Positions 44,894 through 54,789 are shown, numbered from the stretch's first letter. The stretch is 64,000 bases of DNA from Sphingomonas sp. IW22 (GCF_041321155.1 NZ_JBGGWB010000001.1:1240001-1304000); one strand, 5' to 3'. Numbers and translations: made by a program. Notes: generated by a model not told the origin, from the sequence alone.

Positions 44894-45784
44894 ATGGAAC
44901 AGTTCCCCGCGCCGGCCCGTCCGCTGGTCGAAGCCATGACCGCCGCAGCCGCCGCCGCCCCCGATCGGGCCGTGGCTTTTCAGGGTGCGCCCGGCGCAAA
45001 CAGCCATGTTGCGCTGACCCAGGCCTTTCCCGATGCGCTGCCGCTGCCGTGCTTTGATTTCGCCGATGCGATCGACGCGGTGCAGGACGGGCGGGCCGAT
45101 TGCGCGATCATTCCGATCGAAAATTCGCTGCACGGGCGCGTCGCAGACATTCATTTCCTGCTGCCCGAATCCGGTCTGGTCATCACGGGCGAGCATTTCC
45201 TGTCGGTCCGACACGCCCTGCTGGGCACCGGCGCGCGCGATGATGTGAAGGAAGCGACCAGCCACCCGCAGGCGCTGGGCCAGTGCCGCCACTGGCTGCG
45301 CGCGCATGGGATTCAGCCGGTCAGCTATCCCGACACCGCCGGGGCCGCCGCGCTGGTTGCCGAAAAGCGCGATCCGCGCGTCGCCGCGCTGGCCCCCGCC
45401 GCCGCGGCGCCGCTTTATGGTTTGAACGTGCTGGCCGACGACATTGCCGATTCAGACCATAACGTAACCCGCTTCGTCGTGCTGGCGCGTGGATCGCGTC
45501 CGCTGGTGGGCGACGGGCCATTCATGACCACGCTGATCTTTGCCGTGAAGAATGTGCCCGCCGCGCTGTACAAGGCGCTGGGCGGTTTTGCGACCAACGG
45601 CGTGAACATGACCAAGCTGGAAAGCTATCAGCGCGGCACCAGCTTTGCCCCGACTGAGTTCTATGCCGACATAACCGGTCGGCCGGGGGAGCCGCATTTC
45701 GACCGCGCGCTTGAGGAACTGGGCTTTCATTCGGCCTGGGTCCGCCTGCTCGGCAGCTATCCTCAGGCGATGGAGCGCCTTTGA
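44894..45784 (+). CDS. pheA: PheA, prephenate dehydratase
   Basis: A 296-residue monofunctional prephenate dehydratase for phenylalanine synthesis. It has FQGAPGANSHVA, the IPIENSLHGRVADIHFLL motif, the TSHPQALGQCRHWL segment, and the catalytic NVTRFVV. A C-terminal ACT domain (about 205-290) has the phenylalanine-sensing ESYQRG in place of the more common ESRP. No chorismate mutase domain is present. Its 3' end overlaps the convergent nudC gene by 22 bp. Confidence 0.95.
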   Translation: MEQFPAPARPLVEAMTAAAAAAPDRAVAFQGAPGANSHVALTQAFPDALPLPCFDFADAIDAVQDGRADCAIIPIENSLHGRVADIHFLLPESGLVITGEHFLSVRHALLGTGARDDVKEATSHPQALGQCRHWLRAHGIQPVSYPDTAGAAALVAEKRDPRVAALAPAAAAPLYGLNVLADDIADSDHNVTRFVVLARGSRPLVGDGPFMTTLIFAVKNVPAALYKALGGFATNGVNMTKLESYQRGTSFAPTEFYADITGRPGEPHFDRALEELGFHSAWVRLLGSYPQAMERL

Positions 45785-46635
45785 TCCAGCCACGCCCGCA
45801 ACAGGCTGTGGGCGATGGCATAGTCGGGCGGCGCGATGAACCGCGCGCCGGGCGCCCCGGCCAGCGCGGCGGCGACATCCGCCGCATCCGCCCAGAAACA
45901 ATCGGCGAGTTCGGTCGCATCCACCGCCAGCGCGTCGTCATCGGCGTCGCATATGCACGCGATCATCAGTTGCGAGGGAAATGGCCAGGGCTGGCTGCCG
46001 ACATAGCGGACGTCGCGCACGCGCACGCCCGCTTCCTCCCATAATTCGCGCGCGACCGCTTCCTCGATCGATTCGCCGGGTTCGACAAAGCCAGCCAGCG
46101 CCGAATAGCGCCCCTCAGGCCAGTTCAGGCCGCGCCCCAGCAGCACGCGCCCGTCATGTTCGGCCAGCATGATGACGACCGGGTCGGTGCGGGGGAAATG
46201 CTGCGCACCGCACGCATCGCAGTGTCGCCCCCATCCGCCCTTGAACGCGGCCGTGGCGCTGCCACAGGCGGCACAGAAACGATGACGCGCATGCCAGTCG
46301 ATCAGGCTGCGGGCACCCGCATACAACGCCATTTCGGTACGCGGCAGCGTGGCGAGCAGGCCCATCAGCTCCGGCGCGCGCCACGCCCCTTTTGTCGGCT
46401 CGGCAGGGACCGGCGCAAAGCGGGGGGCGCCGTCGTCCAGCCCCAGCAGCACCAGCTCCTCGCCAGCCGTCACATCGCGCCATTGCAGTCGCCCGTCGGC
46501 AATCAGCGGCTCCAGCCCGGTCATCGCCAGCACCCGCGCCGCCGGATCGGCCATTGCGGCGGCAAGGCGCACAGGATCGGCGCGCAGGTGATCGGCGCGG
46601 TCGATCGTCGCGCCGGTAAAGCCCGGCGGCGTCAC
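45763..46635 (-). CDS. nudC: NudC, NAD(H) pyrophosphatase / RNA deNADding enzyme
   Basis: A 290-residue Nudix hydrolase with the NudC four-cysteine zinc site (CAACGSATAAFKGGW then CDACG), the Nudix box GFVEPGESIEEAVARELWEEAGV and the NADH-specific SQPWPFPSQLM motif. It cleaves NADH and removes NAD caps from RNA. The GTG at 46635 overlaps the upstream stop as GTGA; the open frame to 46686 is a non-conserved extension. It is part of the minus-strand chain mutY - hydrolase - nudC. Confidence 0.94.
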   Translation of the reverse strand: MTPPGFTGATIDRADHLRADPVRLAAAMADPAARVLAMTGLEPLIADGRLQWRDVTAGEELVLLGLDDGAPRFAPVPAEPTKGAWRAPELMGLLATLPRTEMALYAGARSLIDWHARHRFCAACGSATAAFKGGWGRHCDACGAQHFPRTDPVVIMLAEHDGRVLLGRGLNWPEGRYSALAGFVEPGESIEEAVARELWEEAGVRVRDVRYVGSQPWPFPSQLMIACICDADDDALAVDATELADCFWADAADVAAALAGAPGARFIAPPDYAIAHSLLRAWLDQRRSIA

Positions 46636-47951
46636 CGCTTCAGGTCGGAATAGGCGGCCTGGATGATATCCGCCCGCAGCGGCCATTTGCCTGCCGGAAA
46701 GTAATTGACCATGCCGACCGCGCGCACCCGGCTTTTCGGATCAACGAACGCGATCGTGCCGGCCGCACCGCCCCAGCCATAGGTGCCGGCAGCCGGGCCG
46801 CCCGGCACATCCTCAAGCATCACCGAACCGCCCGCGCCATAGCCGGTATTCGGCCCCGCGCTGCCGCCGGTCGCGTCATCGACACGGGCATAGGTGACGC
46901 CTTGGGGCAACAGGTTCGACATGGCCAGCCGCGCGGTTTCGGGCTTCAGGATGCGCCGGCCGGCCAGCGTGCCGTAATGCTGCAGCATCGCCAGAAACCG
47001 GTCATAATCGCGTGCCGACATTACCAGCCCCGCGCCGCCATAGGGAAAGCTGGGCGGCTGGAGGAACACCGAATTGGCGGCGGGATCGAGCGGGACCAGA
47101 TTTTCACCGACCCACGCGTAATTGTCGACCAGCCGCCCCTTCTCGCTTTCGGGCACCTGCCAATAGCTGGATGCCATATCCAGCGGATCGAAAATGCGCG
47201 TCTGGACGAAACGCTCGAACGGCATCCCCGACGCCGCCTCGATCACCGCGCCCATGATGTCGAGGGCGATGGAGTAGCTCCATTTGGTGCCCGGATCGGC
47301 GATCAGCGGCAGGGTCGCGGTCCGCTCGGCAAATTCGCGCAGCGAGTTGGGGCGCACGGCCCTGCCCTGCGCTTCGGTCTGCATGTTCAGCGCGGCGGGG
47401 ATGATGCCCAGCCGCTCATATTCCTTGAGCAGCGGCCCCTTGGTGACGATGTTGTAACCTAGACCGGCCGTGTGCGTCAGCAGGTGGCGCACCGTGATCT
47501 CACGCGCGGCGGGGCGCGATTCCAGGCTGTTGTCGGGATCGGTCAGCACTCGCATGTTTTTATAGGCGGGAAAGAAATCGCTGATCGGCTGGTCCAGCTT
47601 CAGCTTGCCTTCCTCGACCAGAATCATCGCAGCAATGCCGGTGATCGGCTTGGTCATCGAATAGACGCGCCACAGGCTGTCGGGCGTGACGGCGGCGGCG
47701 TCGGGCGCGGTGCCGGTGCGACCGGCGGCCAGCAGGGCGGGCGGAGCGTCGTCATGCCCGATCGCCACCGCCAGACCGGGCGCACGCTTTTCCGCGACAT
47801 AACGCTGAACCAGCGCCTGCACCTGTGGCAGGGCGCGCGTGGCCTGTGCCTGCGGGACGGGAGCGGGCTGGCGCACCGCCTGCGCGGCCAGCGGTGCCGT
47901 CGCCGCAAACGCCAATGTTGCCGCCATCGCGGTGCCGAACGTCATTCGCAT
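46632..47951 (-). CDS. Secreted serine hydrolase, beta-lactamase (class C/PBP4*) family
   Basis: A 439-residue exported protein: signal peptide ending APLAAQA (residue 25), then the beta-lactamase fold with the SxxK motif SMTK (98-101), YSI as the second motif near residue 215, and a C-terminal region with GWGGAAGT in the place of the KTG box. The family includes esterases, D-amino-acid peptidases and few true lactamases, so a resistance role is not implied. GGGGAG lies 8 bases before ATG 47951; an ATG at 47945 overlaps the mutY stop as ATGA and is an alternative. Confidence 0.88.
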   Translation of the reverse strand: MRMTFGTAMAATLAFAATAPLAAQAVRQPAPVPQAQATRALPQVQALVQRYVAEKRAPGLAVAIGHDDAPPALLAAGRTGTAPDAAAVTPDSLWRVYSMTKPITGIAAMILVEEGKLKLDQPISDFFPAYKNMRVLTDPDNSLESRPAAREITVRHLLTHTAGLGYNIVTKGPLLKEYERLGIIPAALNMQTEAQGRAVRPNSLREFAERTATLPLIADPGTKWSYSIALDIMGAVIEAASGMPFERFVQTRIFDPLDMASSYWQVPESEKGRLVDNYAWVGENLVPLDPAANSVFLQPPSFPYGGAGLVMSARDYDRFLAMLQHYGTLAGRRILKPETARLAMSNLLPQGVTYARVDDATGGSAGPNTGYGAGGSVMLEDVPGGPAAGTYGWGGAAGTIAFVDPKSRVRAVGMVNYFPAGKWPLRADIIQAAYSDLKR

Positions 47952-49000
47952 GTCCACCACTCCCCAAGCTTTCGTGCCGCCTTGGCGAAGACGGTCGGCA
48001 GGCCCGCCGAATCGAGTTCGGCAACCGGCCACCATTCGCCCGGACCGGGGTCGCTTTGCCCATCCCACCGTGCGCCCGCAAGCGCGCAGACCAGCGTGAA
48101 ATGGGTAAAGCCATGCTCGACCGTTTCGGCCATCATGCGCCATTCGCCACCACCCGGCGCGTCGTTCAGCCCCGGCGGCGTATCCAGCCATGGCCCGGTG
48201 GGCAGCGCTAGCATCCCGCCCAGCAATCCGCGCGCGGGCCGTCGGACCAGCCGCACCTGCTCGTCATGCCACAGCCAGAACATCGTGCCGTGGCGCACGG
48301 GTCGCGCCTTTTTGGGCGCCTTGATGGGATAACGCTCCGGTGCGCCCTCCGCGCGGGCGGCGCAGTCGCCGGCCAGCGGGCAAAGCAGGCAGCGCGGGGC
48401 GCGCGGCGTACAAATGGTCGCGCCCAGATCCATCATCGCCTGGGCAAAGTCGCCCGGCCGTGCATCGGGCGTGATCCGGTCGGTCGCCGCGCGGATGTCG
48501 GCCTTGGCCGCGGGCAAGGGCGTTGAAATCGCGAACAGGCGAGACACCACCCGCTCGACATTGCCGTCGACCACCACGGCGCGTCGCCCGAACGCGATGG
48601 CGGCGATCGCGGCGGCGGTATAGGCGCCGATACCGGGGATACGCAGCAACGCCGCTTCATCGCCGGGCAGCCGCCCGCCATGATCGGCCACGACCGCGCG
48701 CGCCCCCTTCAACAGGTTGCGGGCGCGGGCATAATAGCCCAGCCCCGCCCACGCGGCCATCACGTCGCCGTCGTCGGCTGCGGCCAGGCTGGCGAAATCG
48801 GGCCAGCGCGCGGTCCAGCGTTGGAAATAGGGGGCAACGGTCGCCACCTGTGTCTGCTGCAACATCACTTCCGACAGCCATACGCGATAGGGGTCGGTCG
48901 GCGGCGCCCCCGGCGGCGCGCGCCATGGCAGCACGCGCGCATTGGCGTCGTACCATTCTATCAGACGGGCGGCGATTTGGGGTGGCACCTTGTTGGACAC
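47942..49000 (-). CDS. mutY: MutY, adenine DNA glycosylase
   Basis: A 352-residue glycosylase that removes adenine opposite 8-oxoguanine. Features: catalytic Glu in WLSEVMLQQTQV, the helix-hairpin-helix LLRIPGIGAYTAAAIAAIAFG, the catalytic Asp in VVVDGNVERV, the [4Fe-4S] motif CTPRAPRCLLCPLAGDC (C-x6-C-x2-C-x5-C), and a C-terminal Nudix-like domain (about 225-350) for 8-oxoG recognition. The start is GTG 49000; the open frame to 49312 is an antisense shadow of the dciA gene. Confidence 0.95.
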   Translation of the reverse strand: MSNKVPPQIAARLIEWYDANARVLPWRAPPGAPPTDPYRVWLSEVMLQQTQVATVAPYFQRWTARWPDFASLAAADDGDVMAAWAGLGYYARARNLLKGARAVVADHGGRLPGDEAALLRIPGIGAYTAAAIAAIAFGRRAVVVDGNVERVVSRLFAISTPLPAAKADIRAATDRITPDARPGDFAQAMMDLGATICTPRAPRCLLCPLAGDCAARAEGAPERYPIKAPKKARPVRHGTMFWLWHDEQVRLVRRPARGLLGGMLALPTGPWLDTPPGLNDAPGGGEWRMMAETVEHGFTHFTLVCALAGARWDGQSDPGPGEWWPVAELDSAGLPTVFAKAARKLGEWWTCE

Positions 49001-49027
49001 GCCCCGCCTATGGCATGGGTTCCCGCG

Positions 49028-49567
49028 ATGACGAAGCCGCGCCCGCCCCGGCCTGCAAAAGCCCCACCCGCACCGCCGCCGCGTTCGAACCGCGTGCGCC
49101 CGGTGGCAGAGCTGTTGCCCGACATTGGCGGCGCGGCATTTCGCAAGTTCGGCTTTGTCCAGTCGTCGATCGTCAGCCGCTGGGCAGAGATCGTCGGAGA
49201 GCGTTACGCACGCGTTTCCAGCCCCGAATCGATCCGCTTCCCCCATGGTCAGCGCGCCGACGGGGTGCTGACGCTGGCGGTGGCGGGGGCGCACGGGCCG
49301 ATGATGCAGCATATCGCGCCTGAGATCATGGAGCGGGTCAATCGCTTCTTCGGCTATGCCGCGGTTGCGCGCATCGCGTTCCGGCAGGGCGACATTCGCC
49401 GCCCGACTCGGCCACCCAGCCGCCCCAAGGCGCCGCGCACAGTCCCCGCCGACCTGTCCGACAGCCTGCGCGCCATCGCCGACCCTGAACTGAAGGCCGT
49501 GCTGGAGGCGCTTGCTTCCGGCCTTGGCGAACCCGTTTCCATTCCCGTTCTCGGCAAGGTCAGCTGA
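49028..49567 (+). CDS. DciA-like (DUF721) protein
   Basis: A 179-residue basic protein: a Pro-rich N-terminus, then the DUF721 domain (about 17-120) with VAELLPDIGGAAFRKFGFVQSSIVSRWAEIVGERYA and a KH-like remainder. DciA proteins load the DnaB helicase at origins in bacteria lacking DnaC. In Sphingomonadaceae this gene commonly sits between mutY and dsbA, as here. ATG 49028 is chosen; 49010 would add six residues. It overlaps the next gene (TGATG). Confidence 0.85.
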   Translation: MTKPRPPRPAKAPPAPPPRSNRVRPVAELLPDIGGAAFRKFGFVQSSIVSRWAEIVGERYARVSSPESIRFPHGQRADGVLTLAVAGAHGPMMQHIAPEIMERVNRFFGYAAVARIAFRQGDIRRPTRPPSRPKAPRTVPADLSDSLRAIADPELKAVLEALASGLGEPVSIPVLGKVS

Positions 49568-50226
49568 TGCGCCTTCTCAAGCTTTTGTTCGGCCTGTTGC
49601 TGGGCCTGCCCGCCACGCACGCCTTTGCCCAGACGGGCCGCGACTGGCGCACCACCGTCACGCCGACCGGCAGCGGTGCGTGGGTGATCGGCAACCCCGC
49701 CGCAAAGGTGAAGCTGGTTGAATATCTCAGCTATACCTGTCCCCATTGCGGAGCCTTCGTCACCGAATCAAAGCCGGTGCTGTTCGACCAATGGGTCCGA
49801 TCCGGCAGTGTCAGCGTCGAGGTGCGCCACGCCATCCGCGACGGGCTGGACTTTTCGGCCGCGTTGCTGGCCCGCTGCACCGGGCCACGCAATTTCGCGA
49901 GCGTTCACACCGCCATTTTCGCCAATCAGAAGGCGCTGCTGGAAAAGGGCGTCAGCGTGACCCCGCCCGCCAATGCCAGCCGCGAAGCCGCGCTCAAGGC
50001 GATTGCCGACGGTTCGGGCCTGACCGCCATCGTCAGCCCCAGGCTGACCCGGTCCGTCGATGCGTGCCTGAGCGACGCAGCCGAGCGCGACCGCCTGGTC
50101 GCGATGACGCGCGCGGCGTTCGACAAGATCAAGGGCACCCCCGCCTTCGAACTGAATGGCGAGCTGATCCAGGGTACCGACTGGGCCGGGATGGAGCCCC
50201 GCCTGCGTGCCGCCGGCGCCCGCTGA
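49567..50226 (+). CDS. DsbA-family thiol oxidoreductase (periplasmic)
   Basis: A 219-residue exported protein: signal peptide ending near AFAQ (residue 21), thioredoxin fold with active site CPHC (58-61) and the cis-Pro loop in KGTPAFELNG. It would oxidise disulfides in the periplasm. The DUF721 stop overlaps its ATG, so the two are coupled. A second paralogue follows. Confidence 0.9.
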   Translation: MRLLKLLFGLLLGLPATHAFAQTGRDWRTTVTPTGSGAWVIGNPAAKVKLVEYLSYTCPHCGAFVTESKPVLFDQWVRSGSVSVEVRHAIRDGLDFSAALLARCTGPRNFASVHTAIFANQKALLEKGVSVTPPANASREAALKAIADGSGLTAIVSPRLTRSVDACLSDAAERDRLVAMTRAAFDKIKGTPAFELNGELIQGTDWAGMEPRLRAAGAR

Positions 50227-50252
50227 ACCGATTTAACTGGAGTTTGCCTTTC

Positions 50253-50975
50253 ATGCGTTCGATCCTGATCCTCGCTCCCCTCGCCCTGCTGGCTGCCTGT
50301 GGCGGCGGCGAATCCGGCAATGGCAGCACCGCCGCCGCGCCTGTTGCGGGCGCGACTCCGCCCGCCGGTCAGCAATGGACGCAGGTGGTCAGCGAAACCG
50401 CCGAGGGCGGTTACCGCATGGGCAATCCCGACGCGCCGGTGAAGCTGGTCGAATATGGATCGCGCACCTGCCCGGCATGCGGCGCCTTTGCCCGCGAAGG
50501 ATTCGAACCGCTGACCAAGCTGGTCGAAACGGGCAAGGTCAGCTTTGAATTCCGTGATTTCCTGATCCACGGCGCGCCCGACGTGGCGAGCGCGGTGCTG
50601 GGCCGTTGCGGCGGCCCGGGCACCTTCTTCCCGCTGCTGGAACAGATGTACGCCAATCAGTCCGCCACGCTCGACAAGCTTCAGGCGACCCCGCCCGAGT
50701 TTCAGACCCGCATCCAGAACATGGCCCCGCCGCAGCAGGTGGCCGAATGGGCCCAACAGGCCGGTTATCTGGATTTCGTGAAGCAGCGCGGCATCCCCGA
50801 AAGCCAGGCGCGCCAGTGCCTTGCCAATATGGAACTGGTGCAAAAGCTGGTCGGCGTGACCGAAGGCGCGACCGAGGTTCAGGGCACGCCCACCTTCATC
50901 ATCAATGGCGAAAAGGTCGAAAATGCGGTGACGTGGCCGCAGCTTGAAACCGCTCTGAAGCAAGCGGGCGCCTAA
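50253..50975 (+). CDS. DsbA-family lipoprotein thiol oxidoreductase
   Basis: A 240-residue lipoprotein: lipobox LLAAC (Cys16), a Gly/Ala linker, then a thioredoxin fold with active site CPAC (73-76) and cis-Pro loop QGTPTFIING. Sequence resembles its upstream neighbour (both have LVEY-S-TCP), so the pair looks like a local duplication with one membrane-anchored copy. GGAG lies 13 bases before the start. Confidence 0.9.
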   Translation: MRSILILAPLALLAACGGGESGNGSTAAAPVAGATPPAGQQWTQVVSETAEGGYRMGNPDAPVKLVEYGSRTCPACGAFAREGFEPLTKLVETGKVSFEFRDFLIHGAPDVASAVLGRCGGPGTFFPLLEQMYANQSATLDKLQATPPEFQTRIQNMAPPQQVAEWAQQAGYLDFVKQRGIPESQARQCLANMELVQKLVGVTEGATEVQGTPTFIINGEKVENAVTWPQLETALKQAGA

Positions 50976-51034
50976 GCACCGGCGGGGCGGCGCGGGCCGA
51001 TCGGCCGCCGCCCCGGCTTTGCAGCGGACCAGCG

Positions 51035-54000
51035 ATGCAGATCACGCGGCTTCGCCTTACCGGGTTCAAAAGCTTCGTCGATCCCGCCGATCTGCTGATC
51101 GAACCCGGCCTGACCGGGATTGTCGGCCCCAATGGGTGCGGCAAATCCAACCTTCTCGAAGCATTGCGCTGGGCCATGGGCGAAAGCTCTGCCCGGTCGC
51201 TGCGCGGTGCGGGGATGGAGGATGTGATCTTCGCGGGCACGGCCACTCGCCCGCAACGCGACTTTGCGGAAGTCGCCATCCATGCCGAGGAAGCCGGCGA
51301 CAACGGCGATGTCGAGGTCGTGCGCCGGATCGAACGCGGCGCTGGTTCCGCCTATCGCATCAATGGCCGTGACGTGCGCGCGCGCGACGTGTCGCTGCTG
51401 TTCGCCGATGCCGCGACGGGCGCGCACTCCCCCGCTCTGGTCAGCCAGAACCGGATAGGCGCGGTCATCGCCGCCAAGCCGGTCGACCGTCGCGCGATGC
51501 TGGAGGAAGCGGCGGGCATTGCCGGGCTGCACGTCCGGCGAAAGGATGCGGAACAGAAACTCCGCGCGACCGAGGCCAATCTCCAGCGTCTGGACGAGCT
51601 GATCGCCGATCAGGACGGACGTGCCGCGGCACTCAGGCGACAGGCGCGACAGGCAGAGCGCTATCGCGCACTCAGCGACCAGATTCGCGTGGCCGAGGGG
51701 CGGGTGATCTTTGCCCGGTGGCGCGACGCTGCCGCCGCGGCTGACGCCGCCCGCCGCGAAGCCGTGGCCGCAGAGGGGCGCGTGACCGACGCCGCCACCG
51801 CGCATCAGGCCGCCACGGCGCAGCAGGCGACGGCACAGGCCGCCCTTGGCGACGCCCGCGCGGCGGCGCAGGGCGCGCGCGATGCCGCAACCGCCGCCCA
51901 GCATCGGCTGGACACGCTGGCACGCGAACGCCACGGCGTGGAACGACGGATCGGGGAGCTTGCCACTGCCGAAGCCCGGCTGGGCGAGGACCGCGCGCGC
52001 GAAGGCAGCCTGGCCAGCGACGCTGCTGAGGCGATTGCGCGACTGGGGGCGGAGGTAAAGGCGCTCGACACCCGCATTGCTGATGCGACCAATCGGATTC
52101 CCAACCTCGACACCGCCTTGGCAGAGGCGGAACGACAGGCGCGCGACGCCGAAGTCGCGCTAGCACAGGCGCTGGCCGCCGAAGCGGCGGAGGCAGCGGA
52201 GGTTCGCGTCGCCGACGCCGCACGCGCCGCCGCTCGTCAGCGGCTGGACCGCTCCGCCCGCGATGCCGCGCGGGTGGAGGCCGAATTCGCCGCGCTGGCC
52301 GATGCCGGTCCGCTTCAGGCCGAACGCACCCGCGCCGGTGAAGCGCGCGCGCAGGCCGGGCGCCATGCAGAGGCCGCTCGCGCAACCTTGGCCGCCGCCG
52401 ACGCCAGCGAACGCGCCGCGATCGAGGAGCGCCAGCGCGCCCAATCGACGCGCGCCACCGCCCATGCCGAACTCGCCGCGCTCGACAGCGAAGCGGCGGC
52501 GCTGAACCGCGCCACGCGCAGCACCGGACGCTCTCGCCTGCTGGATGCCGTTCGGCCCGAGGCGGGGCATGAGCGCGCGCTGGCCGCCGCCATTGGCGAC
52601 GACCTGGAGGCCGGGACCGATCCCGCCGACGACCGCCACTGGGCCGGGGCCGCCCCGCAACCCGGCGACCCGCCCGCCCCCAGCGACAGCGTGGCCATGT
52701 CGACGTCTGTCGAGGCGCCGCCCGCCCTGGCCCGCCGCCTATCGCAAACCTTCCTCACCCCCGCCGATACCGGACAGGCGCTGGCCGTGGGTCAGCGGCT
52801 GGTGACGCTCGATGGCGTCGTGCGCCGCTGGGACGGCTATGTCTCACGCGGCAGCGGCGCGGCGGCGGCAGAACGGCTGCAAAGACTGAACCGCCTGCGC
52901 GCAATCGAAGCGGCGCGTCCCGCTGCTGTCGGTGCGGTAGAGGCCGCCGACGCCGATCTGACCCGCATCGAAGCCACCATCGCGGAAGCGCGCGCCGCCG
53001 CGCAACAGGCCCGCCGCCTGATCGAATCGAGCGACCGCAGCGAACGCGAAGCCGCGCGGGCAGAGGACCGCGCCGCCGCCGCGCTCGAACGGCTGGATGC
53101 CCAGCGCGCCGATCTCGACAGCCGCCGCCAGCGCAGCACCGCCGAACGCGCGGAGGCACAGGGCGATGTGGCGCGGGCCGAAGCCACCATCGCTGCCCTG
53201 CCCGACGGACAGGCCACCCGCGCCCGTGTCGCCACCCTGTCGAAGGAGGCAGAGGGACGCCGCGCCGCCGTCGCCGCCCAGCGCACCGAACGCGGCGCAC
53301 TGGACCGCAGCCTGGCGCAGGACCGCGAACGACAGGCCGCCGCCGCTGCCGAAGCGAAGAGCTGGCGCGCGCGGGCGGGCGAAGCTGCACGGCGAATTGC
53401 CGATCTGGACAAGCGCGCCGCCGAAATCGCGCGCGACCGCGCCAAGCTGGCCGACCGCCCCGCCGCGCTGCTTGCCGCCCAGGGCGTTGCCGAGGCCGAA
53501 GCGCGCGGCCTTCGCGAAGACGCCGAACGGCTCGCCAATGCCGAACGCGCCGCGGAAACGGCCCTGCGCCACGCGGAGGAACTGGCGCGCACCACCGCCG
53601 AAACGCTGGCCGAGGCGCGGGAAGCACGGGCAGGCTCCGCCGCGCGGGCGGAAAATCAGGAACAGCGCCGCGTCGAAATGGGTCGCCTGTCGGGCGAGCG
53701 GTTCGAATGTCCGCCGCCGCTGCTGCCCGAACGCGCGGGCTTTGCGGCCGAAGATGTGGGCACGCCCGACGACGAGAGCGCCCGCCATGACCGACTTGTC
53801 GCCGATCGCGAACGGATCGGCCCGGTCAACCTGATTGCGGAGAGCGAGCTCGCCGCGCTGGAGGGCGAGCGCACCAGCAATGCGCGGGAGCGGGAAGAGC
53901 TGGGAGAAGCCGTCAACCGGTTGCGCGGCTCGATCGGCACGCTGAACCGGGAGGGGCGGCAACGCTTGCTGGCGGCGTTCGAGGCCGTTGACGGCCATTT

Positions 54001-54442
54001 CCGCCGCCTGTTCACGACATTGTTCGACGGTGGACAGGCGCATCTGGCGCTGGTCGATTCGGACGATCCGCTGGAAGCGGGGCTTGAGATCATGGCCCAG
54101 CCGCCGGGCAAGAAGCTGCAATCGCTGACGCTGTTGTCGGGCGGGGAGCAGGCGCTGACGGCGGTCGCGCTGATTTTCGGCCTGTTCCTGACCAACCCGG
54201 CGCCGATCTGCGTCCTCGATGAAGTCGATGCGCCGCTGGACGACGCCAATATCGACCGTTTCTGTGACCTGCTGGACCGGATGACTCGGGAAACGCGCAC
54301 CCGTTATCTGATCGTCACGCACAACGCCGCGACGATGAGCCGGATGCACCGGCTGTTCGGCGTAACGATGGTGGAGCGCGGCGTCAGCCGGCTGGTCAGC
54401 GTCGACCTGAGTGCCGCCGAGGGATTGCTGGCGGCGGAGTGA
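51035..54442 (+). CDS. smc: Smc, chromosome segregation ATPase
   Basis: A 1135-residue condensin core protein. The N-terminal ATPase half has Walker A GPNGCGKS (31-38). Two long Ala/Arg/Glu-rich coiled coils flank a hinge (about 500-615; STGRSRLLDAVRPEAGHERAL to TPADTGQALAVGQRLVT). The C-terminal half has the signature LLSGGEQALTAVAL, Walker B ICVLDEVDAPLDDAN and the D-loop. It works with ScpA/ScpB, not encoded here. The length is typical of alphaproteobacterial Smc. The coding sequence is markedly GC- and Ala-rich, giving long antisense open frames. Confidence 0.96.
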   Translation: MQITRLRLTGFKSFVDPADLLIEPGLTGIVGPNGCGKSNLLEALRWAMGESSARSLRGAGMEDVIFAGTATRPQRDFAEVAIHAEEAGDNGDVEVVRRIERGAGSAYRINGRDVRARDVSLLFADAATGAHSPALVSQNRIGAVIAAKPVDRRAMLEEAAGIAGLHVRRKDAEQKLRATEANLQRLDELIADQDGRAAALRRQARQAERYRALSDQIRVAEGRVIFARWRDAAAAADAARREAVAAEGRVTDAATAHQAATAQQATAQAALGDARAAAQGARDAATAAQHRLDTLARERHGVERRIGELATAEARLGEDRAREGSLASDAAEAIARLGAEVKALDTRIADATNRIPNLDTALAEAERQARDAEVALAQALAAEAAEAAEVRVADAARAAARQRLDRSARDAARVEAEFAALADAGPLQAERTRAGEARAQAGRHAEAARATLAAADASERAAIEERQRAQSTRATAHAELAALDSEAAALNRATRSTGRSRLLDAVRPEAGHERALAAAIGDDLEAGTDPADDRHWAGAAPQPGDPPAPSDSVAMSTSVEAPPALARRLSQTFLTPADTGQALAVGQRLVTLDGVVRRWDGYVSRGSGAAAAERLQRLNRLRAIEAARPAAVGAVEAADADLTRIEATIAEARAAAQQARRLIESSDRSEREAARAEDRAAAALERLDAQRADLDSRRQRSTAERAEAQGDVARAEATIAALPDGQATRARVATLSKEAEGRRAAVAAQRTERGALDRSLAQDRERQAAAAAEAKSWRARAGEAARRIADLDKRAAEIARDRAKLADRPAALLAAQGVAEAEARGLREDAERLANAERAAETALRHAEELARTTAETLAEAREARAGSAARAENQEQRRVEMGRLSGERFECPPPLLPERAGFAAEDVGTPDDESARHDRLVADRERIGPVNLIAESELAALEGERTSNAREREELGEAVNRLRGSIGTLNREGRQRLLAAFEAVDGHFRRLFTTLFDGGQAHLALVDSDDPLEAGLEIMAQPPGKKLQSLTLLSGGEQALTAVALIFGLFLTNPAPICVLDEVDAPLDDANIDRFCDLLDRMTRETRTRYLIVTHNAATMSRMHRLFGVTMVERGVSRLVSVDLSAAEGLLAAE

Positions 54443-54491
54443 CGGCGCGGAAAGGATGGCCGCCGCCGCGCCGTGCCGCTAATGTCGGCCC

Positions 54492-54758
54492 ATGGATTTC
54501 GATCAACTGCTCATCGGCTTTTTCGGCACCGACGATATCGCCAGCCTGCCGCCCGAACAGATTGCGGCGGGCGTCGACCGTCTGCGCCTGCAATTCGGGC
54601 TTGAGCGCGATGGCGGGCGGCGCTTTGCCCTGTGGTGCCTGATGTTCATGCTGGGCGTCGCGCCCGATCTGGACGACGCGTTCGAGGACGCCGACGACCG
54701 CGAAGCCGCCCGCGACTTCATGGAAGCCGCCGAGCAGGAAATGGAGGAGGACGACTGA
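54492..54758 (+). CDS. Conserved hypothetical acidic protein
   Basis: An 88-residue soluble protein with a helical start (MDFDQLLIGFFGTDDIASLP), a middle containing RFALWCLMFMLG and a strongly acidic C-terminus (AEQEMEEDD). No domain is recognised. It follows smc by 49 bases and may be in the same transcript. Confidence 0.65.
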   Translation: MDFDQLLIGFFGTDDIASLPPEQIAAGVDRLRLQFGLERDGGRRFALWCLMFMLGVAPDLDDAFEDADDREAARDFMEAAEQEMEEDD

Positions 54759-54789
54759 CCCCGACGGGTCGCCGTCCCCCAAGGGGCAA

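Noticed and set aside
46632..47951. Beta-lactamase-fold gene considered as an antibiotic resistance gene
   Set aside because: Only the fold motifs are present; the family is mainly esterases and peptidases and there is no ampR or mobile context.
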